Shown here piece by piece: positions 39,501 to 50,300 of a stretch of 64,000 bases of DNA. Positions within the stretch are counted from its first letter, which is position 1. Each line of letters opens with the position of its first letter. The notes under the pieces were generated by a model, which saw only the letters and a program-made list of their open reading frames with translations, did not search any database and had not been told where the DNA came from. Origin of the DNA: Toxotes chatareus (Eukaryota > Chordata > Actinopteri > Toxotidae); contig CM028884.1 in NCBI GenBank assembly GCA_016801885.1, forward strand, positions 6,902,501 through 6,966,500, written 5' to 3'. The position numbers and the translations under genes were made by a program.

Positions 39501-42500
39501 CACTGGCAGCAAATTCCTGGTGCTCTGTTGCGATGCTTGCTCGCCCAGAGGTGTAGTGGGAGGTCTGACATCTACATGCGGTTTATTCAAGTGACAATAC
39601 AATCTTCTTTTCGGTCTGACAGGAATGTGATAAAACTTAAAACAAGAACAACAGGACCTTTTTTTAAACTTATTGTACAAATGTCATAAATAATTACCTA
39701 CTAAACCATTACATTACTAGATGTAATTTATATGCAGATTTATATACTACTTTATAGTGTTAACGTGGTTGCAACTGATTTTAAAAAGGAGTATTAGTAC
39801 ATGTTTTCAATTTCATTCTATAATTAAATGACTACAATTTGAAAATAGCTACCATCTACTCCTGACAGTAAAAAAAATGCATTTCAAAGAATTGTGGCTA
39901 ATTTAACTTAATGGACAATTAAATGGGAGTACATTCCTGACCTTTAACAGAGACACTAAATACTATCACTGTGCCTCTCCTCTTGCTCTGTACATAGCTT
40001 ATCCAAATGATCTGTAAAAGAAGCTGGTATCTTGGCAGACTCCCTCTTGTTTTGCTAACTGTTAATTGGCTCTGGAGATAATATGGCTGATTTCCCACAA
40101 CAGTATTTTTTGCAGCTTTAACAAGCTGAACAGTATTAACCACATACTATGGTGCTGTGGTTATGTTCATTTTACAGGGTGACAGGGCTTTACAGGTCTG
40201 CTTAGAGGGTTATATTTTTGCTCCAATTTTGCATTTTTAATTTCAATATGACATTTAATCTCTGCTTTTACTGCTTCATTAGGTTCATGAGTACCATCTA
40301 ATGCAGTTTGCTACAATCTTCTAACATGTATTTACATGTCAAAGGCAGGTTTTCTTTTTTGTACAGATGTTGTGTTAGATCACATTACGTTTTACAGGTG
40401 TACCTAATAAACTGGTTCCACTGTACATTTAGTATTTCTACATATATTTCTTCTTTTCGTGTCTTACCCTTATGTCTTGCTTATGATTCCTTGCTGGTCT
40501 GTGTTTGACTCTAAAGACCACAGCAACAGGTTCCTGTTTTTCTCAGCCTGCAACCCCTAAATTTCTGCTCACATCCCATTGTTGCAAGTTTGTCATACAG
40601 AATGAGGAAACTGTGGTGCCAAACAATGATTCTTTACCATTGCAGGTTCAGCACCTTTCCCAGCAACTGCACAGACAACTACTACTCCATAGTGATGTGT
40701 ATATTAACAGATTATAAGCTTTTTCCTAACTCCTTTCCCTTCATTTCCTCCTTACCCAAACACAGTTCCTCTAGAAATCTGCTGTTTCTGGATGTGTGTA
40801 TATATAATACAGTGATTTTCAGTGAACTGAACAATAGAGAAAGATTTAGTTCCTTAACCACCAGTATTACATTGAATATTAAATAGTGCATTAAACAGGT
40901 CAGAGACATAGTGCCGACTGATGCCACTCCGTCCAGGATCTCCCCACTTATGCAGGTCCATGTGTTCACCCCTTGCACATGGCTTAAAGACATGTTGCTA
41001 ATTTAAGAAAATGAATCAGGGCTAATCTTCATGGCCTGATCACACTGCTATTTTACAAAGTCATTAATGAGTCCAATTCCAGGTTAAGAGCAGCCTGTGG
41101 AGAGGCTGAAGGATTGGCAGGCATTAACTGTGAGGGCAAATCTGTACGACTCCCCCGTGCTGGGCCCGGCAGCACTAACAGCAGAGGGGTGTGGATTTAC
41201 TCAGTACAATCCTCTAAATGAGCTTCATTATACTGGCCTATCCAGGAGCCCCCCACCCACCGCTGCTTATGGATTAGCAGGTCGTCACAATCCCCGGTCC
41301 CCTTCCATGCTTACACTGTTGCACATTGCACTTTGATTCTGTTGCATACGGCAAACCACCCCTCTTTCTCGTTGCCCCCCCCCCGCCTCCTCCCCACACG
41401 CTTCCTTGCAAGCTTCACTGCAGATAAGCTGTTGACAAGATTAATGCATCTGTATCAAAAGTCTAGAGCCGCTTTGCTTTGTGTTGTTTGCAAATCCCCT
41501 TTTTCAGGTCAAGCCAGATTGCCTTAACTGGGCTAATATGTTTTCAAGCCAAATTTAACAGGTGTGCAGGCAACAGGCCTGCCACCCTTGTCTTACCAGC
41601 ATCCTGACAGCACTTAGATCAGTATCTAGAGGTCACAAAATGGTCTTGGATATTTCAGCAGTGATTGGTGCATGAATTAATGCGCAGTGTAGAATTCAGC
41701 TTTGTCATTTTCACTGTAAATGTATCTCTCAGCAGGATTGCACATGAGAAAAATAGTCAGCGTTTTGGTTTCCATTCCCACTGAGAACAACCATGTTCAA
41801 AATGCATGCATGTGATACACAGATGCATTTTGAAATAAATCATTCTTTGTGCGTCACTAAGCTATTCCAGTTCAGATTAATGATTTGTACTGTATTAATT
41901 GATTTTATGATTTTCTTTTCCTTCACAGGAACCCCTGTCAATCGCATCCCCATCATGGCCAAGCAGGTCCTGGATCTGTACATGCTGTACAAGCTGGTGA
42001 CAGAAAAGGGAGGCCTGGTAGAGGTCATCAACAAGAAGATCTGGAGAGAAATCACAAAGGGACTCAACCTTCCTACCTCTATCACCAGTGCAGCTTTCAC
42101 CCTGCGCACACAGTAAGTCTTTGTGCCTGTGTCACAAAACAACAAGCAAAATTCATTTCATTGGCTGTCGTAGCTATAAATTGACCATTTACCCCCAGAT
42201 ACCCAATCTGTCTCATGTTAATCTTATATACACTGTAATTTAGTTTACTGGAGCTAAATAAAGAATCCAGAGTGTGTGACTTTGCATCTGGAGACAAGCA
42301 CCTCCCTTATACCACGAGTATGTGTGTGGTGCTAAAATATGTTGATTTGTGTGTGTATGTGTTGTTATGAGTATGGATGTCAATATCAACCCTGCTGGTA
42401 TGTTTATACACATGCGAGTTTGTTTCCTCCACCAGGCCACCTTCCCTCTTCCCATTCAATCCTTCCATCCATTACATCACACACAGAGCTCATTGATTCC

Positions 42501-43779
42501 AATAGATTTATTGATGTGATTTGGGTCAGAGTTCACAGTGACTAAGGTGGGGTTTGACTGACAGCTTGTGCGCAGAGCCTCGACTAAAACTCTCTCTCTC
42601 TTGATGGAAATCCTTCAGTAGATGTAACACCTCTCTATCCTGTCCACTAGCAGGGTGCCCTAATGAACCTTTATGTATTTTTAATGTTGGTGGGCTGTTG
42701 TATAGCGTTGCTCCGCTAGCTCTATCTAATGGAAGCTGCTGCTCTTAGCTTCTTATTGATCCTCGGTGTTACTGGTCCACCATTATCAGCTTGCATAATA
42801 CTGGACATTCATTTCACCGTACGTTCTTATGGGGTGGAAAGCATACCAGAGCTGTGACTGTGCATACTTGAAGAGCCACTGCGATGTCAGTCAAGTATAC
42901 TCTGCATACAAAACATGCTTTGCACAATTTTCATACCAGGTGTCTCATTAAATCAGAAATTCATCATGCACTTAAGTAACAAAGTTACTGTCAGTTTTCC
43001 GGAGTAACCTGATTTTGTAGATGTCTTGTTAACAAGAGACCCTGTTTCTGTAATGAGGCTGGGGAATTACAGGGACACAGTTAACACAGCTAGATTCCTA
43101 CCAGAGAATTAATCCCGTCTGGCCAGGTATACGTGTGTAAATGTGTAAATTGAATCCAAACACTGGCTAAAACTGCTGAAAATTACAAGATATAATACTA
43201 TAGTACCTTAAGGTGCTGTGATTTCTCACTACGAGCCTTGTCCTCCCATTGCAGTCAAAATGTACTGACAAAAGAATAAACAAATAATCTTCAGGATTCA
43301 GCATATTATAGCACTTGCTCACTAAAAGGACCTGTTTGTAGGATGCAGTGGCATCTAGCTGTGAGGCTGCAGATTGCAAGCAAGTGAATACTCCTCCCAT
43401 CCATTACAGCTTTCCTGCAGCAATGGGAGTAAAGGAAGCCTCGAAGGTTTTGGTGATGACTTACAAACCCTCTGTCTGTACAAAGGCAGTGATGGAACAA
43501 ACTGTGTTGCTACATCCTAATAATGAGTAGAACCAGACAGCTTTAAATGATGAAGACCAGCACAGCCTCACAGACTTAAACCACATGGAGCTGGTTTGGG
43601 ATGAACTGGACAGAAGGTGAAAGCAAAGCAAACTATAATTGCAACACATTTGTGGAAACTGCTGCAACAGCATTGGGACGAACTATCTGAACAATATTTG
43701 ATTTCCATTGCAGAAACAACGCCACGAGTGTGTATGAGTCAAAGATTCAGATTAAATTTAACATTTAAGATTCCATGAT

Positions 43780-43810
<31 letters not shown>

Positions 43811-45027
43811 CATTTATCTTTAATATTTATTTGTTCTGTGATTTAACTTAACAGTAACACTGTAAATTTCAGTAATAACTGAATGTATGTATGTATGTTA
43901 TATATATATGTATTGGCTGACTTTAAACAACCAGCACTTGCTTCACTATATGTGCAAACACATTCTCCAATTTCCTGCCAGAACTGTTTCCTCTAAAAAC
44001 CTAATTCCTTGTGGGCATGTAAATGTTGTTACTGTTCTGTCGAAATAAAAAACTTTTTAGGAAGAATCTTGGATTTGAACTAATCCAGTATAATGTAGTG
44101 TTCAAAATGTTCATGCAGAAATGTCTTGAATTCTTCCTAATTTTGATTCATATAGAACTGGTTGTGGTTTTTTTCTAGTCATTTGAACTGGATTAACTCA
44201 CCTAATAATAATGCTAATGCTTTCCTTGTGAGTATTTCTGTGGTGATCTGATCCATGGCCACGTGTGATGTGTGCTTTTCTCTTCAGGTACATGAAATAC
44301 CTGTACCCGTATGAGTGCGAGAGGAAAGGCCTCAGTTCCCCGGGTGAGCTCCAGGCCGCTATCGACAGTAACCGCCGCGAGGGTCGTCGCCCGAGCTACA
44401 GCAGCAGCCTCTTCCGCTTCTCTCCTTCTCCCAGCACTGCCCCGCACATCCTCTCACCTCCTAAGATGCACCTTTCAGCTCTGGGGGCTGGGACCTCAGG
44501 GGCCCTCAACGGCCTGCAGGCTTCACCAGGACCCTCTATGAAGAAAGGTATGCATCGTAAAGCTGTGCAGGTTAATTTTGGAACAGAGTCTTATGGTAGT
44601 ATGAGGTAACCTTTGTTTATTCATAAATAAAAATGTGTGGAAAATAAGTTTACGATTTGTGGGGTTTACCCTCCAAACCATGCCTGCCTGCAAGCAAACA
44701 GGCATCTCTCAGATAAACATGTATGTAACTATGAAGGATGAAGAAGCCTGTTACTGGGGGGAAAAAAACATATATGCTAAGAAACCTTTCTCTGGCTTCC
44801 TGAAGGTTATATTAAACTGGGCAAATGTTTACTTTAAACACCGAAACCTCCTTAGAGTGGTTGGTATAGTCTGGAGTGTTCTGGTTACAGATGTGCTGAG
44901 GCTGGGTATTTATAGAGAAATACTGCCCTCTGTCACAGTGTAGGAAAACTACATTTAGTCCTAATTGTAGATAAACACATCAGTGGAACAGTACAAATTA
45001 GGTTATGATTTAAATGATGGAGGGAGG

Positions 45028-45059
<32 letters not shown>

Positions 45060-47346
45060 ATTTATTTATTTACAGCAAGCTAAAAATTATTTTCGTCAGA
45101 GCATTTTGCTCCTATTGTGTCAAATGTGTGTAAATACACATACATGTAAGGTTACTGGAACGGGAGCATGTGCCTGTGTGTGTGTTCAGGAATGTTGGTG
45201 TGTGAGTTTGCTGTTACATTTGTATATTACATTCTCGCAACAACTCACCTTCCTTCCCGGCACTAAATCCCACTGTGTGCATGTGTGTGCGTGTTTTTAG
45301 TGTTTTTATATGACTTTGGGAGTGTGTGCATGCCTGCATGTGTGTGTAGTCCATCCAGGTGTTTAAGAGACCATGTGTGAACCAGTTTTGCCCCAGGCTG
45401 CTGAGCCCTCACCTTTACTACTTATTAATAACATGGTTCCCATGCCAGAGGGACACTTTATGAACTTTGAAGCCTTCAGTCCACATCAGTAGGGTCCTGT
45501 TGATAACTGTCATTACTCTGCTGTCTTATCTGATGTCACTTTGACTTGGCTGGAATGTGACTCTGCCGTGGACCCCAACAGTGTCCACAGTTTGACCTGT
45601 GTGATGCACTGTATTTTACCGTCATGTAGGAGGGCACGTGGTTTTTCTGACATTAGTTATTGTCGATGTGTAACTGCTTCAGATGCCCAGAATCAGCTCT
45701 GTTTGTCTTAAATCAGTAGGTTGTTTTCATAGTGGGGTTCTGGGAACCAACAGGGGCCCATGCAGGAGAGGGTCCATCAGCTAAATAAAGAATAGAGTAA
45801 TTTTAAAAGATGTAGAGAGTGTTTGAAAATACATTACACCACTGTTCAGATGTTGAATCAGTGCTGGTGGTCTCTGCAGTCCATTACCACGAGAATCATT
45901 TGTTTTGTTCAGAAAAGTAAACACGGCATTGGAGCCTTAACGCTCTGTTTAAGAAGTCCTCCATGACTTTTGCTATCTGTAATCCAAACAGATTTTCTAA
46001 GAGGTTTTCTTGTTTGGAGTGGAAATTGTGATGAAAAAAATTATTCTGATTGGCATTTAAATGTCATTCCTTATAATGTGATGTAACCTACTGTTTTTCC
46101 TGCAGAAATATGTGTTAGATAATCAGTCCATTCATTTGCAGGCTTTCCTGGCACATAATAGATAATAGGCAGGTCGCCACTCTATGAGAGAGCTGCCTCA
46201 TAGACAACCATTCACATTCACCCTGTGTAGATCCCTAGTTGACAAATGACAAGTAGATCCATTACAATTTAAAGAACTAACGTTCCATTTCTCTCTTCCA
46301 GATGACTTGACCCCCTCCATTATGGCAGCAAGGCCCTCCATGGCTCTGGCCCTGGGTCACCAGCAGGTCGCTGGTTTGGCAAGAGCCGCCACACTGGAGC
46401 AGCTGAGAGAAAAGCTGGAGACCGGCGGCGGAGGAGAGGGGCCAGAGAGGAAGATGGCCCGCCTCGCAGAGGAGCAGCAGCGCCTTATGCAGCAGGCTTT
46501 CCAACATAACCTGCTGGCTATGGCTTCCCAAATGCCTATGAACCTGCGTCTGGGAGCCCCCGCCATAACCACCAGAGGTCAGTGCTGCCAAGTTTGTCAA
46601 GATGCTTCTCATGCCCGGCAATTATGAAGCTGTCTGTTACAGTAACATCCAGTGTATATTAGATAATCTAATACTACTAAATAATAGATTTTAATTTATT
46701 AGTAGCAGTTTGGCAGCAGACTATTTCTTAACCCACCATTTCTGTATAAGCACATTCAGATGTATTAATGTTGAGATTTTAAGGGACAGTATGTCATGTG
46801 AATACACAAAAAATTCATCAGCACACTGTCATATCTGTTTCTTCAGATGAGAAGCAGCAGGATATGTCTCTGAGCATCTCAACTAATGGAAATGCCAGCA
46901 TCACTGTCTCAGTGGAGGTTAATGGCACAATCTACTCAGGTGTGTATGGAGTAGGGGTTATTTAATGTTCTATTTATCATTGCTAAAGAGCAATGATGTG
47001 GTAAATCCTTCCCTTCGAGTTTGTTCTAAAGTCGAGAAATGTGTTATTACCATTTATGACCTGCGCTGTCTTCTTTTTTTTTATCACCATAGTGATAAAA
47101 GCACCATGTTGATCTTTATGTAATAATGTCTCCTATTTTCCTCCAGGAACCCTGTTTGCCCACAAGTCTGGTGGGGCCCCGGGGTCTGCTGTGTCGGCTG
47201 CTGCTGCTTCAGCGTCCCCTGCTGGAACCAGCACTAGCTTTGGCTTCTCAGCAGCCCCGGCTCAGCCCCTCAGCCCCACGTCCTCCTCCTCCTCCTCCTC
47301 CAAGGGCCCTGGCCTGGCTGAGCCGGCCCCCAGCGAGTCACCCTAA
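3537..47346 (+). CDS. arid3b: AT-rich interactive domain protein 3B (ARID3 family), nine coding exons
   Basis: Nuclear DNA-binding regulator of the ARID3 (Bright/Dead-ringer) family, which binds AT-rich DNA. Joining 3537-3572, 4962-5594, 23853-23927, 24575-24647, 41929-42112, 44288-44547, 46302-46577, 46847-46939 and 47147-47346 gives 1830 nt with no internal stop: 609 residues. Every junction is GT-AG. Regions in order: Q/E-rich coiled segment (~35-68), acidic tract (~112-146), VKQE sumoylation-type site (190-193), 25-residue insert (224-248), ARID with extended C-terminal helix (~249-365), REKLES domain starting at LEQLREKLE (~450-548), Ser-rich end. ARID3B is favoured over ARID3A by the insert ending SRDFAK, by RRPSYSSSLF after the ARID, and by the sema7a neighbour. 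The segment MKLEAVMEQL resembles the ARID3A start, so paralogue naming is not absolute. ATG codons at 4968 and 5019 are alternative starts. Confidence 0.9.
3957..3983. repeat. (TTTA)n microsatellite
   Basis: About six to seven tandem ATTT units in arid3b intron 1. Confidence 0.85.
4420..4444. repeat. Poly(T) tract
   Basis: Uninterrupted run of about 25 T residues in arid3b intron 1. Confidence 0.85.
4962..5594 (+). CDS. arid3b: arid3b coding exon 2 (N-terminal region)
   Basis: The largest coding exon, 211 codons, flanked by CACAG and CAG|GTTAGT, phase 0 on both sides. It encodes the Q/E-rich coiled segment with REAHIMYAQQ (compare REAQFLYAQ in mammalian ARID3B), a Gly-rich linker, a long D/E tract and a Pro/Ser stretch. 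IRVKQEPDE (lysine codon at 5496-5498) fits the sumoylation consensus. It ends with WGFEDHFRQ, the segment that in ARID3A joins the ARID directly. Confidence 0.93.
7218..7239. repeat. Poly(T) tract
   Basis: Twenty-two consecutive T residues in arid3b intron 2. Confidence 0.85.
17289..17306. repeat. (CT)n microsatellite
   Basis: Nine tandem CT units in arid3b intron 2. Confidence 0.85.
20325..20345. repeat. (CA)n microsatellite
   Basis: About ten tandem CA units in arid3b intron 2. Confidence 0.85.
23853..23927 (+). CDS. arid3b: arid3b coding exon 3 (25-residue insert, candidate cassette exon)
   Basis: Exactly 75 nt between CTGTTGTAG and AAG|GTGAGC, phase 0 at both ends. It encodes NGSAGWADEADSNRGRG followed by EASRDFAK. 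The matching segment exists in mammalian ARID3B (ending ISRDFAK) but is absent from ARID3A. It can be included or skipped without changing frame. Confidence 0.9.
24575..24647 (+). CDS. arid3b: arid3b coding exon 4 (start of ARID)
   Basis: 73 nt after the acceptor CTCTTTCAG, ending GAG|GTAAGA in phase 1. It encodes LYELDSDPKRKEFLDDLF and on to FMQKR, the first helix of the ARID, nearly invariant in ARID3 proteins. Confidence 0.96.
25625..25800. repeat. Degenerate tandem repeat, about three copies of a ~67-bp unit
   Basis: The core TTATGTTTTG...CAGGCTATGATGGGTG recurs with starts near 25625, 25691 and 25761 and increasing divergence. Each copy also contains a TG-rich stretch. It lies in arid3b intron 4. 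Confidence 0.6.
27324..27344. repeat. (TG)n microsatellite
   Basis: About ten tandem TG units in arid3b intron 4. Confidence 0.85.
27831..27843. repeat. Poly(G) tract
   Basis: Thirteen consecutive G residues. Such runs are prone to sequencing error and G-quadruplex formation. Confidence 0.8.
33591..33623. repeat. Perfect 14-bp inverted repeat (hairpin)
   Basis: GTTTCTATACAGGT at 33591-33604 and its exact reverse complement at 33610-33623, separated by GCAAA. It lies in arid3b intron 4. The stem is too short for a standard miRNA precursor. Confidence 0.85.
36991..37022. repeat. (AGG)n microsatellite
   Basis: About ten tandem AGG units, a pure purine run on the plus strand. A pyrimidine-rich stretch follows within 200 bp. 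Confidence 0.85.
37237..37260. repeat. A13T11 homopolymer junction
   Basis: Thirteen A followed directly by eleven T, a self-complementary run, in arid3b intron 4. Confidence 0.85.
37685..37733. promoter_or_regulatory. Candidate intronic enhancer motif cluster (E-box, MEF2, DR1, nuclear-receptor half-site)
   Basis: Within 50 bp there are CAGCTG (37685-37690), a perfect MEF2-type CTAAAAATAG (37698-37707), AGGTCA-G-GGGTCA (37706-37718), which is a one-base-spaced direct repeat of nuclear-receptor half-sites, and TGACCTTG (37726-37733), the complement of an ERR/SF1-type CAAGGTCA. The motifs are read directly; function is inference. Confidence 0.35.
40274..40415. mobile_element. Degraded short inverted-repeat DNA element
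   Basis: The right end reads ACAGGTGTACCTAATAAACTGG and the left end CTTCATTAGGTTCA. These are imperfect inverted copies of a TTTATTAGGTACACCTGTA-type terminus that I recognise from abundant non-autonomous fish DNA elements. The interior CTAATGCAGTTTGCTACAATC also resembles that family. I do not assign a superfamily. Confidence 0.5.
41929..42112 (+). CDS. arid3b: arid3b coding exon 5 (ARID core)
   Basis: 184 nt between CCTTCACAG and ACACA|GTAAGT. It encodes the ARID core: TPVNRIPIMAKQVLDLYMLY, then VTEKGGLVEVINKK, IWREITKGLNLP and TSITSAAFTLRT. These helices contact AT-rich DNA and are almost identical across ARID3 proteins. This is the most certain exon in the window. Confidence 0.98.
43560..43735 (+). 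mobile_element. Degenerate Tc1/mariner-like transposase C-terminal remnant
   Basis: From about 43590 one frame reads VWDELDRR; after a one-base frame change the next reads VKAKQ...THLWKLLQQHWDEL, then SEQYLISIAETTPRVC. This matches the pattern of the transposase C-terminus in Tc1-like elements spread through fish genomes (WDEL-x-R-x-VKAKQ, then LW-LLQ). There is no intact open frame and no terminal repeat was identified. The flanking 43300-43560 may belong to the same or another old insertion. Confidence 0.5.
43787..43810. repeat. Poly(A) tract
   Basis: Run of about 23 A residues downstream of the transposase remnant, in arid3b intron 5. Confidence 0.8.
44288..44547 (+). CDS. arid3b: arid3b coding exon 6 (end of extended ARID and linker)
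   Basis: 260 nt, acceptor TTCTCTTCAG, donor AAAG|GTATGC. It encodes YMKYLYPYECERKGLSSPGE, then LQAAIDSNRREGRRPSYSSS and a Pro/Ser-rich linker with SPPK. RRPSYSSSLF is closer to ARID3B than to ARID3A. Confidence 0.96.
44548..46301 (+). other. arid3b intron 6
   Basis: Non-coding. It contains a (TTTC)n microsatellite at about 45030-45058 and TG-rich stretches near 45120-45350. Nothing else was recognised. Confidence 0.75.
45030..45058. repeat. (TTTC)n microsatellite
   Basis: About seven tandem TTTC units in arid3b intron 6. Confidence 0.85.
46302..46577 (+). CDS. arid3b: arid3b coding exon 7 (REKLES domain, first part)
   Basis: 276 nt, acceptor CTCTCTTCCAG, donor AGAG|GTCAGT. It encodes AATLEQLREKLE (the motif that names the REKLES domain), then KMARLAEEQQRLMQQAFQHN and LLAMASQMPMNLRL. 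In ARID3A and ARID3B this domain supports self-association and nucleocytoplasmic behaviour. Confidence 0.96.
46847..46939 (+). CDS. arid3b: arid3b coding exon 8 (REKLES domain, second part)
   Basis: 93 nt, acceptor GTTTCTTCAG, donor TCAG|GTGTGT. It encodes SLSISTNGNASITVSVEVNG followed by TIYSG, matching the conserved ISMSVEINGIMYTG-type second half of REKLES. It is spaced 269 bp from exon 7 and 207 bp from exon 9. Confidence 0.95.
47147..47346 (+). CDS. arid3b: arid3b coding exon 9 and stop codon
   Basis: Acceptor TTTCCTCCAG. It encodes TLFAHKSGG, Ala/Ser/Pro-rich low-complexity sequence and a serine run, ending at TAA (47344-47346). A (TCC)n-like stretch at about 47280-47300 encodes the serine run. 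Confidence 0.94.
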
Positions 47347-50300
47347 CTCAAGTTGACCTTTGTACCTCCTCCCTAGGCCTCTCTTCCACAGAGAGACCCC
47401 GCATGAAAATACAGTACAATGAGAAACCGATAAGAATAACAAACTGTTGCACAACAAATACCTCATCAACCCTGTCAACCTCTTGGCTGTCCAATCATGA
47501 ACACAGAGCCTGAGAATTTTACGACATCATGTGCCCAAACGCACAGCTATGCATTTTATTCAACACTCACTCACACACACACATAAACACGCACATACAC
47601 ACCCAAACACATACTACCACACATACACAGACACTCAATCTACACACACTTATCAATTCTAATATATACATGCTAAACACAATCAGCTCAGCCAAAACCC
47701 ACTGACAGGTGTAGTCACAACTGAACTTGAAAAGTTATCTTAGGACATTTTGTTTGTTTGTTGCCATTTTGTTGTCTTTTTGATTTTGTGTTTTAGAATG
47801 ATTTTGTTTTTAGTTTTTCTCTTTTTACATACCTCAAATCAAGTAACCTGCAGTGGTGTCTTTACCTCAGGAGCTGTAGTATATTTAACCTGAATCAACT
47901 TTATTTTTTTATTCTTTTTGACCTAGTTGCAATCAGGGGAAGTCGGGTAATTCTCACCAGTGGAACCTAGTGTACAGAGCACCCACCTAACAGTGACAGG
48001 CCTCCAACCCGGGCCTCTCAGCTCTCTCAGCTCTCTTTGACACGCTGTAGCCCCTTGCTGAACTCAAGCTGGTGAATGATCAGATGCTGTAGATCAGCAC
48101 CTTAAATACCTCATTTCATTTCTCCGCCCTCAGTTCAGATTACGTGCAGGTCCGCACAAGTTGTCCTTAAACAAGTAGCGCACAAAGTTGGGGGAACAGA
48201 ATTTTTATCAACCTACAACAAGCCTAGCAGACCCTTAGCTCTTTTCTCCACCCGGCTCCTATCTCTGTTACAGAGCAGTAGTACTGAGGCATTCTTAGCT
48301 CCTGCTACAGAATCAGGTTTCAGTTTGTTGTCCCTCATTTTGTTTGTGCATCCTTCCTCCAGCTGCAGTCAACGAGCTGAATGGCGTCATTGGCAGCACA
48401 TAGTTTTCAGACCTCATACCAGCCTCTTGGCTCTGGAGGGTGTCTCTCTCAGGAAGCAATGTGACAACTGCAAGGAATCACTGTTAATTTAAAGAGAAAA
48501 AAAAAGGATTCATACCTGAAGAATGCACAAGTCTACATGACTGTTTCAAGAATACCTCATCAGACTCTCTCAAAAGGAGAGTTACACTACATACCTCATA
48601 CGGCTGCAAGGCCATCGAGACTTAATGCCCCAACCCGTGATGGAAATCGTACCTGAACTGAAACGGATATAAACGTACTGACACACTGCTGGTGGTTTTG
48701 GGGACAAACAGAACTGGGATGGGCTTGCTATCTCTCTCCTCCTGTATTTACTTGTAGAACGTATTTTATGCTTGCTTCCATTATCCTTCTTTCTTTCTTT
48801 CTTTTTTTTTGGATTCCTGAAGTTGTCTGTGAAGAGTGGTATATCTGCATCTTTTTCAGGGAAGAGGAAAACAATTGCTCGTTCCTCACTCACACATGTA
48901 GATTTGTAGGATTAACAGGTGTCAAGGGTCCCGGCATCAAGAAACATAAAAACCGTAGTAACCTTAAATTTGACTGTGAACTTCTAAATCACAGTTAACA
49001 TGTTCTTTCACGACAGCGACGAAATGATATGCATGTGTACAATCATGTGACCAGTGTTTTAACACCCTAATCCTCTGGTTCACATTAGACTCTGGTTATT
49101 GCACAGCTAGATACCAAAGACTAGCCAAGTCGCTCCTCTAGAATGACCACTCATACAATCTGCTGTGGTGCACAACAAGGCAGTTCCAGGTCTATTTTAG
49201 ACTGAAAAAATGTTGCATCTAATCTCACTTTTTGATTTTTTTTTTAATCTAAAGCAAGTGAAAATACCTTTAGGGTGACATGAGATAAATTCCGTTGTTT
49301 CCCGTTGTGTGGCTTGACAGGATTATTGGAACGTTACAAGTGAAAAAAACAAATTTGAAATTGGATTGAAAGTCTCAAAATCTGATTTTGTGACATGTAC
49401 AAATGGACATCTTTTGTAGGATATTAGCAGATATTTAAGTGTCGTTTTCCAGAACAGAAGCCCAGATGCTGTTGCTTCTCCGAGCTGTCTCCCTAATTTA
49501 ATCCCAAAACGTCCCATTGTCCCTCTCAGCCAATGTGGACAGAGCCACTTCCTGATAATCCAAGAACAGCTGGATTATCCCTTCAATTGTAAGGTGGTTT
49601 TCTCCCTTTAAGATAAATCCTTAGCATTTTAAAATACCATAAAGGATGAAAATGAATTTCCTAGCTTTCTGTGTTGAATGTGAGGCATTTTAACTGTTTA
49701 GAAACCTCTTTAAGCCCAGTGTGATCTGGGGTGGGCAGCCTTGTTGCTTTTATTAGACTATATTTTAGCCATTATGTGTCAGGTTTTGCAGACATTTTGC
49801 AGTTTGAGGGGTTTGAGGATGGTGCTGTTAGTCCTTTTGGTGTACCCTTCAGAACCCTGTATGACACATAACTGTATTTTATAAAGGTGAGAATTGTAGA
49901 TGCTGCCTTAAAAGTAGTTGCTGGTGAGATCCGGCCAGTGCAGGTTTCACTACTCAGCTGGCAGGGAAAATGTCTTTCTCTTCAAGCTTAATCCTTTGGA
50001 GAGTAATCACTTTTTTTTTTTTTGGGGGGGCAATTCAATCAGACGTTGGACATCAGTTGTCAAAGGAGAGTTTATTTATTTGTGTTGATTTTTTTTTTTT
50101 TTCCTGGTGGACCTTGTTTTTAGTAACAGTTCAGCTTGATGATTTTTGGCTATGTTACTAAAACGCTTTCTGATTTCAAAGTCCAAGCTTTCTGTTTCAT
50201 ATGCTTTGTCTAAGCAATGACTGTTTGATAGTGTAGCTTCACTGCCTTTGTATGTTTGCGTGTGTGTGTGCAAGCAGGTCCAGTACATACTGTATGTGGC

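Larger units (their letters stand above)
24648..41928 (+). other. arid3b intron 4 (17.3 kb, inside the ARID)
   Basis: Non-coding. It contains a degenerate tandem repeat (25625-25800), (GT)n at 27324-27344, G13 at 27831-27843, a perfect hairpin (33591-33623), (AGG)n at 36991-37022, A13T11 at 37237-37260, a nuclear-receptor/MEF2-type motif cluster (37685-37733) and a short inverted-repeat element (40274-40415). Other stretches show nothing I can name. An open frame at 26445-26714 is discussed in the findings. Confidence 0.75.
42113..44287 (+). other. arid3b intron 5
   Basis: Non-coding. It holds a degenerate transposase remnant (43560-43735), an A22-24 run near 43788-43810 and an (ATGT)n(AT)n stretch near 43885-43910. 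The rest is unremarkable. Confidence 0.7.

Noticed and set aside
44983..45300. 105-codon frame in arid3b intron 6
   Set aside because: It is built from (TTTC)n and TG-rich simple repeats and has no recognisable protein similarity.
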